Positions 53,694 through 64,000 of a DNA stretch of 64,000 nt are shown one piece after another. The stretch covers positions 9,052,001 to 9,116,000 of the forward strand of contig OX424561.1 of NCBI GenBank assembly GCA_949152475.1, in the 5' to 3' direction. Source of the stretch: Terebella lapidaria. Its lineage: Eukaryota > Annelida > Polychaeta > Terebellida > Terebellidae. Numbering within the stretch: position 1 is the first letter of the stretch; each line of letters starts with the position of its first letter. Both the position numbers and the translations under genes were made by a program. The notes beneath the pieces are model-generated. The model had not been told where the DNA came from and made no database searches. It saw nothing but the letters and a program-made list of their open reading frames with translations.

Positions 53694-56289
53694 AGGTTAC
53701 CGACCTTTGGTCCGATAACCTATTGCAGTGGCGCTGCGTCCGTCGTCCATCGTCCGTCGTCGTACTCGTCGTCCGTCTACATTTTTATCTTTAAAGTTTA
53801 CAATCGAATCTTCACAATATAATATCAACATAGTTATTTTCACAATTTTTTCAAAATGGTGGCCATTTTTGAAAAAAAAAAACGGCCAATTTTGGACTTG
53901 ACGGTCGTTTTCTCAAAATTAGTTCAGTAACTTTTCTTCTTATTGATGCATAACACTCCTCATATGTACCCCTGTGACATGTATAAGTTTCGTTGCCATT
54001 GAGCCCAAACTCGGCCCAAATGGGATTTCCCATGTTAAATTCTCCTATGCTTTATAATGGGGCACAGGAAATGATATATGCTGAATATTCTCATCAACTT
54101 GAATTTGACCTTTGACCTCATTTTCAAGTCACAGGACAAAATGGCTAATATCTCGCTTACTATCAACTTTACAGCTTAGGAATCATTGTGAACATATAGG
54201 AATTGATATATACAGATTATTCTGGTGACCTTGAATTTGACCTTTGACCTAAATTTCAAGGTCACAGGACGAAATGACTAATATCTCGCTTATTATCGAC
54301 TTTACAGCTTAGGAATCAATTGAGAACATATAGGAAATGATATATTCTGAATATTGTCGTGACCTTGAATTTGATCTTTGACCTAATTTTCTAGGTCACA
54401 GGACAAAATGGCTAATATCTCGCTTATTATCGATTTTGCAGCTTAGGAATGATAAATACAGATTATTTTTGTGACCTTGAATTTGACCTTTGACCTGAAT
54501 CTCAAAGTCACAGGACAAAATGACTAATATCTCGCTTATTATCGACTTTACAGCTTAGGAATCAATTGTGAACATATAGAAAATGATATATGCTGAAGAT
54601 TACCATGACCTTGAATTCGACCTTTTACTTCATTTTCAAGGTCAAAGGACAAAATGGCCGATATCTTACTTCTCTATTGACTTTATAGCCTGAGACCCAA
54701 ATGTGGTCATATAGAAAATGATATACACTGAATATTTTGATGATCTTGAATTTGACCTCTGACCTCATTTTCAAGGTCACAGGACAAAATGGCTAATATC
54801 TCGCTTACTATCAACTTTACAGCTTAGGAATCAATTGTGAACATATAGGAAATGATATATTCTGAATATTGTCGTGACCCTGAATTTGACCTTTGACCGA
54901 ATTTTCAAGGTCACATGACAAAATGGCTAATATCTCGCTCATTATCGATTTTACAGCTTAGGAATCAATTGTTAACATATAGGAAATGATATATACAGAT
55001 TATTCTGGTGACCTTGAATTTGACCTTTGACTTATATTTCAAGGTCACAGGACGAAATGACTAATATCTCGCTTATTATCGACTTTACTGCTTAGGAATC
55101 AATTGTGAACATATAGGAAATGATATATTCTGAATATTGTCGTGACCTTGACATTGATCTTTGACCTAATTTTCAAGGCCACAGGACAAAATGGCTAATA
55201 TCTCGCTTATTATCGATTTTGCAGCTTAGGAATCAATTGTGAACATATAGGAAATGATAAATACAGATTATTCTGGTGACCTTGAATTTTACCTTTGACC
55301 TGAATCTCAAAGTCGCAGGACAAAATGACTAATATCTTGCTTATTATCGACTTTACAGCTTAAGAATCAATTGTGAACATATAGAAAACTGAAGATTACC
55401 AGGACCTTGAATTCGACCTCATTTTCAAGGTCAAAGGACAAATGGCTAATATCTTACTTCTCTATTGACTTTATAGCTTGAGAACCAATTGTGGACTTAT
55501 GGAAAATGATATACACTGAATATTTTGATGATCTTGAATTTGACCTCTGACCTCATTTTTAAGGTCAGAGCACGAAATGGCTAATATCTTGCCTATTATC
55601 GACTTTACAGCTTAGGAATCCATAGTGAACATATAGGAAATGATATGTGCTGAATATTTTGGTGGCCTTGAATTTGACCTTTGACCTGAATCTCAAAGTC
55701 GCAGGACAAAATGACTAATATCTTGCTTATTATCGACTTTACAGCTTAGGAATCAATTGTGAACATATAGAAAACTGAAGATTACCATGACCTTGAATTC
55801 GACCTCATTTTCAAGGTCAAAGGACAAATGGCTAATATCTTACTTCTCTATTGACTTTATAGCTTGAGAACCAATTGTGGACATATGGAAAATGATATAC
55901 ACTGAATATTTTGAAGATCTTGAATTAGACCTCTGACCTCATTTTCAAGGTCGAAGAACAAAATGGCTAAAATCTCGCCTATTATTGACCTTACAGCTTA
56001 GGAATGAATTGCGAACATAGAGGAAATGATATATGCTGAATATTCTAATGACCTTGAACTTGACCTTTGACCTCATTTTCAAGGGCAAATAATAAAGTGG
56101 CTAATATCTAACTTATTATCGACTTCACAGCTTAGGAATCAATTGTGGACATACTAGAAATGATACATGCTGAATATTCTCGTGAAGTTGAATTGACCAA
56201 TGACCTTATTTTCAAGGTCATGGGACAAAAGGCTAATATCTAAAATATATATTGTCCGGTAACCTTTCTTAGCCCTTGGGTTAATTTTT
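53694..56289 (+). repeat. Tandem-core repeat element C, about 2.6 kb
   Basis: Left end aggttaccgacctttggtcc, then cgtccgtcgtcc-type words, a short non-core part, and about 16 core units of about 134 bp. The units are rich in tgacctttgacct and tcaaggtca. The right end is ccggtaacctttcttagccc with ttgggttaattttt. No protein is encoded. Confidence 0.8.
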
Positions 56290-56646
56290 AATATCATTTG
56301 CGTTATTTCATATAGCTTTATCATCATTTCAAGTTTGTTCTGTGTTATTCTGCAATAAAATTTGTGGTACATGTATATAAATATCATGATATTGCAAAAG
56401 TAACAAAAAAGACAAAAATACTCGAATGAGTTTACCGGGTGTGTGTTTCCTTACTATTCAAAGTAACATATAACATAGAATCATAACTAAATGTGAAACC
56501 ATCCATGGACGAATTTCCTGACAGAGAAAAAACAACAACGATAAAACTGGTGAATATGGTCAACAGATTATATTCTTTTAAGGCTGGCCCCCATAAGGCA
56601 CTCATGCATTCTACACGTCCATCATATACAATACAACTCAAAACAT

Positions 56647-58091
56647 AGCACCAAGGGTGCTGTAGCTTACCAGCAATCATGTGAATTGCATAGAATACTG
56701 AATACATATAAATTGTTACACTGATGTTAAAATCTATATGTTAAAACATGTTCGTAAATGTTGATAGAAACACATTTTCTGAATGGACTATAATACGAAA
56801 TCAAGTTACATCTTGAAAGATTTTTTTCGTTAATGACAAAATTTCACAGACAGTCGATTCAAAGGCAACAAAACTTAAACACATCACAAAGGTACATAAG
56901 AAGAATCTTATACATAATTTTGAGGAAAACTGTCTGAATAGATTTCGAGAAAATGGCCACCAAAGGCAAAATCCATTGTTTTTTCGACAAGAAAAAGGTC
57001 GTTTTGACCTTTCAAGGTCATTGAAGGTCAAATTCAAGGTCACCATTCAAACCGCAATATATGATTTCCCGTTTGAATCTGCCAATACTTAGGCTCTACC
57101 TTGATGTGTTCTATGAGATTACTCTGCATAGCTCCCATTATGAAAGAAAAATTGGGTGAAATTTTCCAAGTCCAAAAAAATTTTCAATGGCCAAGAAAAC
57201 ATTTTTTTTTTTGCTGGAAATGGCCCAAAACGAATAGTGACTTGATTTGGGACAAAAAAATTTTTTTTTGCCGACCCGTCAAAAAATCAAAATGGCCGCC
57301 ACACGCGAACCGGCGATTCAAGGGCAACGAAACTTATACACGTCATAGAGGTACATGAGAGGAATGTTTTGAAACAAAAATCTCAAAAAGTCCAAAAAAA
57401 TTTTCAATGGCCAAAAAAACATTTTTTTTTTGCTGGAAATGGCCCAAAACGAATAGTGACTTGATTTGGGACAAAAACAATTTTTTTTGCCAACCCGTCA
57501 AAAAATCAAAATGGCCGCCACACGCGAACCGGCGATTCAAGGGCAACGAAAACTTATACACGTCATAGAGGTACATGAGAAGAATGTTTTGAAACGAAAA
57601 TCTCAAAAAGTCCAAAAAAATTTTCAATGGCCAAAATACATTTTTTTTTTTTTGCTGGAAATGGCCCAAAACGAATAGTGACTGGATTTGGGACAAAACA
57701 AATTTTTTTTGCCGACCCGTCAAAAAATCAAAATGGCCGCCACACGCGAACCGGCGATTCAAGGGCAACGAAACTTATACACGTCATAGAGGTACATGAG
57801 AGGAACGTTTTGAAACGAAAATCTCAAAACTGATCAGACAGTTTTCGAGAAAATGGCCACCAAAGTCCAAAATTCCCAATTTTTCGTCAAAAATGGCCGC
57901 CAAATCGACAAAAACGATTCAATCAAAAATTTTTTTTAAAACTCTTTAGATACTGGCCCAAGGTATGTTCTGACAAATTTATGGGGAAATTCATCATGTC
58001 AAAAAAAAGTTACAGACCCGGACAGACGCCGGACGGACGACGGACGAAATACCATGACAATAGCTTATCGGCCCAAAGGGCCGGTAAGCTA
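56647..58091 (-). mobile_element. Inserted repeat element D with an empty site in the duplicate
   Basis: The second copy of the duplication reads actcaaataatttc where this 1445-bp element lies. Its right end caatagcttatcggcccaaa and gggccggtaagcta is the palindromic end of the tandem-core family, next to cggacggacgacgg words. Inside, a unit of about 225 bp with ttttcaatggccaa and gtgacttgatttgggac occurs three times (57160-57850). Confidence 0.75.
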
Positions 58092-58547
58092 ATAATTTCT
58101 TTCATAATTCATACATTTAGGCAATAGTACATATTATTTCTTCAGGAATATAAAGGCATAGGTATTAAGATATCAATCTGCCATCTGCAAACATGCATAC
58201 ATGTACCGTATTGGTACTAATAGTTGCATGCGCCCTAATAGTAGAGCGCCCTCCTCTTTTCACCAAAAATGTTTGATTTTTGTAAGCTTGTAATTCATCT
58301 CATATCTTCCAATACGACCTTGAAAGTCTTCCAATCCACATGGCTATATTATTCTGTGACTTTCTTAAATTTGACCTCAAGTTTGACCTGATTTTTGCGA
58401 ACAGCTGCAGGAGTCTTGCTCTAGCTGGCCATGCTACTCGTAGGATCAATACGGTATGTATGTAATTGCCAACATACATGTATAGAACTTCATGACTTTA
58501 CAACAAGGTTGACCAATATCTTATCCTTCTGAGCAAAAACACGTGGT
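58092..58547 (+). other. Duplicated non-coding segment
   Basis: Matches 61311-61766 with few changes (for example ggtattaagatatcaatctg). The segment includes short frames but nothing recognisable. Confidence 0.5.
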
Positions 58548-59324
58548 CAGTGTACGGTGGCTCTGAAGGGACCTATGTGTGAAAAAATGTTATCTCGAGC
58601 ACTTGACATATTATCTCAAGCACTCCGGATAACAACTGCCAACTGGAGTGCTCTAAATAACAAAGCAAGCGCTCAGGTTATTATATTGAACACTTAACAT
58701 ACTTATATAGAGCCCTCTACCTAATTTTCTTTACTGCTGCACATAATATAGCGATCATTCTACATTTAAACAAAGCAAGCATTCACTAAATTATATCGAG
58801 TGCGGAACTTGTTTATCTCGAGTGCTCGTGAAATTTTAAAGGTTTATTTTTGAGTTCTACAATGTTCCTAACATTGTATTTAGGATTTCAGTTCAGGATC
58901 GATTTATACATGTAGTATGCTCTTCAGTTAATATTCCTATATATTAAACTATATATATCTGACCGTTTCCATTTATACATTAGGTAATATAGGTTATATT
59001 ATGTCAAGCGTTTGGTTTATGATGCAGAACACACGCTATGTTATGTAGAGTCCTCGATAGTGCTCGATATATTTTAAAGAACACTCGATATATTATGTAG
59101 AGCGCTCGTGATAATTAGGTAGAGGGCTTTATATGAATTATTGAGCGCTTGAAATAATATCTCAAGCGCTTGCTTTCTTATTTTGAGCTTCCGACTCATG
59201 AGTCATTACAAGCGCTCCACATAACATAGCAAGCACTCTACATGATATAGGAGCGCTCAACATCATAAGTCAAGCGCTCGTTTGCTGTATGACCTAAAAA
59301 TGTGTAAAAGGAAACGATCAAATA

Positions 59325-59363
<39 letters not shown>

Positions 59364-59556
59364 ATATTGAGCGTATTACAAACCGACCTTGAATTAAACT
59401 TCAACATACCACGAGTGCTCAAGATGAACAAGTTGAGCACTTGTTTTGTTATGTAGAGCACTCGTTATATGATGTTGAGCTCTTGAGTTAGCTAAGTCGA
59501 GTGCTCTATATTAGTATGTTGAGCACTCCATATAATTTCTTGAGTACTCATGTTAA
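58548..59556. mobile_element. 22-bp palindrome array element, copy 1 (right end lost at the duplication junction)
   Basis: Begins cagtgtacggtggctctgaa, like the complete copy at 61767. It is filled with irregular 20-24-bp units centred on gagcgctc or gagcactc separated by AT-rich spacers, plus a (TA)n run at 59328-59358. No protein is encoded. Confidence 0.65.
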
Positions 59557-60952
59557 ATTGATTTCCCATGTTAAATTCTCCTATGCTTTATAATGGGGCA
59601 CATTTGTCCAAATATCTCAATTAATATTGAGATTAGAGATTAAGAATCAATTGTGCACATATAGGAAATGATATATGCTGAAAATTCTCATGACCTTGAA
59701 TTTGACCTTTGACCTCATTTTCAAGGTCACAGGACAAAATGGCTAATATCTCGTTTATTATCGACTTTACAGCTTAGGAATCAATTGTGAACATAAAGGA
59801 AATGATATATTCTGAATATTGTCGTGACCCTGAATTTGACCTTTGACCTAATTTTCAAGGTCACAGGACAAAATGACTAATATCTCGCTTATTATCCATT
59901 TTACAGCTTAGGAATCAATTGTGAACATATAGGAAATGTTATACACAGATTATTCTGGTGACATTGAATTTGACCTTTGACCTGAATCTCAGTCACAGGA
60001 CAAAATGACTAATATCTCGCTTGTTATCGACTTTACAGCTTAGGAATCAATTGTGAACATATAGAAAATGATATATGCTGAAGATTACCATGACCTTGAA
60101 TTCGACCTTTGACCTCATTTTCAAGGTCAAAGGACAAAATGGCTAATATCTTACTTCTCTATTGACTTTATAGCTTGAGAACCAATTGTGGACATATAGA
60201 AAATGATATACACTGAATATTTTGATGATCTTGAATTTGACCTCATTTTCAAGGTCAGAGCACGAAATGGCTAATATCTTGCCTATTATCGACTTTACAG
60301 CTTAGAAATCCATAGTGAACATATAGGAAATTATATATGCTGAATATTTTGGTGGCCTTGAATTTGACCTTTGGCCTCATATTCAAGGTCAAAGAACACA
60401 AGTATAAGTCCGCCCGCGACAATTGGGCGGGTTGCATCGAGGAGGGCTGTTAGTGGAAGGAATTGGCATTGTTCTCATGTATTATCAAGTTCGAAGTCCT
60501 GCCACGACTTGAAAAATAGGTCAAGGTCACCCATCATCGAACTTGTCCGAGATCTGCTCATGATGCACCTCTGGTATGATTTTGGCGGTATTTCGTTAAA
60601 AACTTTGTAAGTTATCGCGTTCACAAGGTACAAAGTCCTGTTTTCATGTATTGTCAAGTTCGAAGTCCTGCCACGACCTGAAAAATAGGTCAAGGTCACC
60701 CATCATCGAAATTGTCCGAGATTTGCTCATGATGAACCTCTGGTATGATTTTGGCGGTATTTCGTTAAAAACTTTGTAAGTTATCGCGTTCACAAGAAAT
60801 TGTTGATGGACGGACGGCCGGACAGAGGGATTATACATGCTGAATATTCTCGTGAAGTTGAATTGACCAATGACCTAGCTTATTTTCAAGGTCATGGGAC
60901 AAAAGGCTAATATCGAAAATATATATTGTCCGGTAACCTTTCTTAGCCCTTG
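59557..60952 (+). repeat. Second copy of tandem-core sequence (from element C)
   Basis: Starts cccatgttaaattctcctat like 54028 and carries about six core units. It ends with the same ccggtaacctttcttagccc terminus as element C. An unrelated block is inserted at 60405-60832. Confidence 0.75.
60405..60832. mobile_element. Insertion with two 168-bp tandem repeats
   Basis: Two near-identical units (about 60472-60640 and 60642-60808) contain caagttcgaagtcctgccac and tatgattttggcggtatttc. The block ends gatggacggacggccggaca. Element C lacks it, so it inserted after or apart from the duplication. Confidence 0.65.
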
Positions 60953-61766
60953 GGCTAATTTTCAATATCATTTGCGTTATTTCATGAATCTTTATCATCA
61001 TTTCAATTTTGTTCTGTGTTATTCTGCAATAAAATTTGTGCTATATAAATATCATGATATTGCAAAAGTAACAAAAAAGAAAAAACACTCGCGATGAGTT
61101 TACCTGGTGTGTGTTTCCCTACTATTCAAGGTAACATATAACATAGAATTATAACTAAATGTGAACCCATCCATGGACAAATTTCCTGACAGAGAAAAAA
61201 CAATAATGATAAAACTGGTGAATATCGTCAACAGATTATATTCTTCCCAAACTGGCCCCCATAAGGCACTCATGCATTCTACACATCCATCATATACAAT
61301 GCAACTCAAATAATTTCTTTCATAATTCATACATTTAGGCAATAGTACATATTATTTCTTCAGGAATATGAAGGCATAGGTATTAAGATATCAATCTGCC
61401 ATCAGCAAACATGCATACATGTACCGTATTGGTCCTAATAGTGGCATGTGCCCTAATAGTGGAGCGCCCTCCTCTTTTCACCAAAAATATTCGATATTTG
61501 TTTGTAATTCATCTCATATCTTCCAATACGACTTGAAAGTCTTCCAATCCACATGGTTATATGTATATTATTCTGTGACTTTCTTAAATTTGACCTCAAG
61601 TTTGACCTGATTTTTGCGAACAGCTGCAGGAGTCTTGCTCTAGCTGGCCATGCTACTCTTAGGATCAATACGGTATGTATGTAATTGCCAACATACATGT
61701 ATGAAACAACATAACTTTACAACAAGGTTGACCAATATCTTAACCTACTGAGCAAAAACACGTGGT

Positions 61767-62864
61767 CAGTGTACGGTGGCTCTGAAGGGACCTATGTGTG
61801 AAAAAATGTTATCTCGAGCACTTGACATATTATCTCAAGCACTCCGGATAGCAACTGCCAACTGGAGTGCTCTAAATAACAAAGCAAGCGCTCAGGTTAT
61901 TATATTGAGCACTTAACATACTCATATAGAGCCCTCTACCTAATTTTCTTTACTGCTGCACATAATATAGCGATCATTCTACATTTAAACAAAGCAAGCA
62001 TTCACTAAATTATATCGAGTGCTGAACTTGTTTATCTTGAGTGCTCGTGAAATTTTAAAGGTTTATTTTTGAGTTCTACAATGTTCCTAACATTGTATTT
62101 AGGATTTCAGTTCAGGATCGATTTATACATGTAGTATGCTCTTCAGTTAATATTCCTATATATTAAACTATATATATCTGACCGTTTCCATTTATACATT
62201 AGGTAATATAGGTTATATTATGTCAAGCGTTTGGTTTATGATGCAGAACACACGCTATGTTATGTAGAGTCCTCGATAGTGCTCGATATATTTTAAAGAA
62301 CACTCGATATATTATGTAGAGCACTCGATATATTATGTAGAGCGCTCGTGATAATTAGGTAGAGGGCTTTATATGAATTATTGAGCGCTTGAAATAATAT
62401 CTCAAGCGCTTGCTTTCTTATTTTGAGCTTCCGACTCATGAGTCATTACAAGCGCTCCACATAACATAGCAAGCACTCTACATGATATAGGAGCGCTCAA
62501 CATCATAAGTCAAGCGCTCGTTTGCTGTATGACCTAAAAATGTGTAAAAGGAAACGATCAAATACTTATATATATATATATATATGAGAATATTGAGCGT
62601 ATTACAAACCGACCTTGAATTAAACTTCAACATACCACGAGTGCTCAAGATGAACAAGTTGAGCACTTGTTTTGTTATGTAGAGCACTCGTTATATGATG
62701 TTGAGCTCTTGAGTTAGCTAAGTCGAGTGCTCTATATTAGTATGTTGAGCACTCCATATAATTTCTTGAGTACTTGTTTTGTTTGTAGAGCACTCGAGAT
62801 AATATGTCAAGCGGTCGAGATAATATTTGTTCACACACGTCCCTTCAGAGCAACCGTATCACTG
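61767..62864. mobile_element. 22-bp palindrome array element, copy 2, with terminal inverted repeats
   Basis: The left end cagtgtacggtggctctgaa is matched in reverse complement by the right end at 62864 (cagtgatacggttgctctga). The similarity runs on for about 70 bp through gtgtga and ttatctcga. Between the ends lie about 40 units of 20-24 bp centred on gagcgctc, gagcactc or caagcgct. No protein is encoded. CAGTG ends suit hAT-type elements but no 8-bp duplication was found. Confidence 0.7.
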
Positions 62865-64000
62865 TGTATGTTACACACGGAACGCAAGCTGTTTGCAAAT
62901 TCACATTGCAAGATTCATTACATACATGATCATACACCCTCTAAAAGATTAATTTGTGAGCATATCTGGGAAACAGTTTTGTTTGCTTTTCAATCTGGAG
63001 AAACATAACTTGAGAGGCCCCATGCAGTTTATTACATGTACCATCAGAATGCCAGCAGCAGAAATACACGTAATGATGAAATATATCACAGATAGGTCCA
63101 TAAAGATCCACTTCACATTCTTATTACAGCATTAACAGTCCACTCACTGTTCCTTTATGCCATTCTAATAGATTAAAAAGGAATATTCTGGCCATTAAAA
63201 ACCAGCTGCCTTGATTCAGTGCATGACAGTTTCACAGTGCGTAGAACATATTTCTACAAAATTCACTGGTACACACAAATTTATCAGCAAGTACACTCGT
63301 ACACTTCGTATAGTGAGTGAAACTCCAGATCATATGTTTTGAAAATCATATACATAATAATAGTTTATGTAAAAGCAATAAACCAATGTATTTATACATG
63401 CATAATAAATATATAAGTATATAGTTACATGACTAGTAGGTATAAGTGTATGAATATTCAGATCTGTCAGTGAGTATTACCTGGCAATAAACAGTCATAT
63501 AAACTACTTCATGAAAATGCAGTGCTTTTCCTGCTATAATAAACATAATCCAAGATATAAATATAAAATTTGACAATGTAGAATAAATATTAACTAATTT
63601 ATACTAGCTATACAATCAGAGAAATACAAATATAAAATGATACAGATAAATGTCAATACAATAAAAAAAATATGTATGTTCCTGTGGTGGCCTCTATAAT
63701 AAACACCAAGGGATAATGTTTATTATAGAGGTATGTAATGAGTACTAGCTTCAACAGGTTAAAACTTCCTATTGCAGATATGTATGAAAATGACTATTTA
63801 CAAATGATATGTATGAGGCGAGGCCATCAACTCAAAGGCATGTGCGCACTCGAATTATTTTGAATATTATATTCCCACACAGTGCCATGGATATGCTCGT
63901 GGATGACTCTTTGATTTTCAACTTTTTGAGGGGCAAACATTTGTTCCATCGATATGAGAGTTCCACCTATATGTTACAGACACAATAGGAAGCACATCTT
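62865..64000. other. AT-rich stretch without recognisable genes
   Basis: No gene seen. The only structure noted is a perfect-looking hairpin near 63691-63734, where cctctataataaac pairs with gtttattatagagg. Confidence 0.5.

Larger units (their letters stand above)
56264..62830 (+). other. Tandem duplication with 4.66-kb offset
   Basis: 56264-59556 matches 60927-62755 after removal of the 1445-bp element at 56647-58091. The part 59557-60926 is a second copy of the right portion of element C. The junction near 59556 reads catgttaaattg and then cccatgttaaattctcc, so the duplication ended within a shared catgttaaatt word. No genes are carried. Confidence 0.8.

Noticed and set aside
52393-57833. 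Scattered ORFs of 60-141 residues, such as 57343-57768
   Set aside because: They follow the repeat period (RRFACGGHFDFLTG recurring) and are translations of repeated non-coding DNA.
58548-62864. CRISPR-like look of the regularly spaced short repeats
   Set aside because: Units are diverged, spacers are AT-rich variants of one sequence, the DNA is animal, and no cas genes exist.

Overview
This window looks like nuclear DNA of a marine invertebrate, most likely a mollusc or another lophotrochozoan. It has intron-bearing genes, AT-rich intergenic DNA, tRNA-derived SINEs, LINE scraps, LTR elements and many tandem-core repeats. The species call is an inference from repeat style and gene structure. 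No bacterial, organellar or CRISPR features were seen.

Host genes. Two head-to-tail minus-strand genes encode beta-1,4-galactosyltransferase-like enzymes of family GT7. The upstream gene is complete (43251-46120, seven coding exons, 563 residues, all splice phases consistent). The downstream gene covers 8115-10675 in six exons. Its first exon may be a type II membrane-anchor exon at 40403-40577, which would make an intron of about 30 kb that holds two LTR elements. Both genes carry an unusual stem domain before the catalytic domain that resembles the ILEI/FAM3 fold of POMGNT1. Their 3' flanks (5.15-6.64 kb and 41.19-42.13 kb) are also related, so the pair arose by tandem duplication. A third, unrecognised single-exon gene lies at 47740-48483 (minus).

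LTR elements. Two minus-strand Ty3/Gypsy copies of one family occupy 14625-22412 (broken) and 23538-36059 (looks whole, LTRs read as identical, therefore young). Besides gag and pol, the family carries two zinc-finger genes between pol and the 3' LTR. Each sits behind its own promoter-like block built like the promoter in the LTR.

Repeats. 0.1-5 kb is a 43-bp minisatellite interrupted by a LINE end and a tandem-core element. 36-41 kb holds several inverted repeats. 50-63 kb is almost wholly a family of elements with about 134-bp core repeats rich in nuclear-receptor half-sites, plus a 4.66-kb tandem duplication and an unusual TIR-bounded array of about 22-bp palindromic units.
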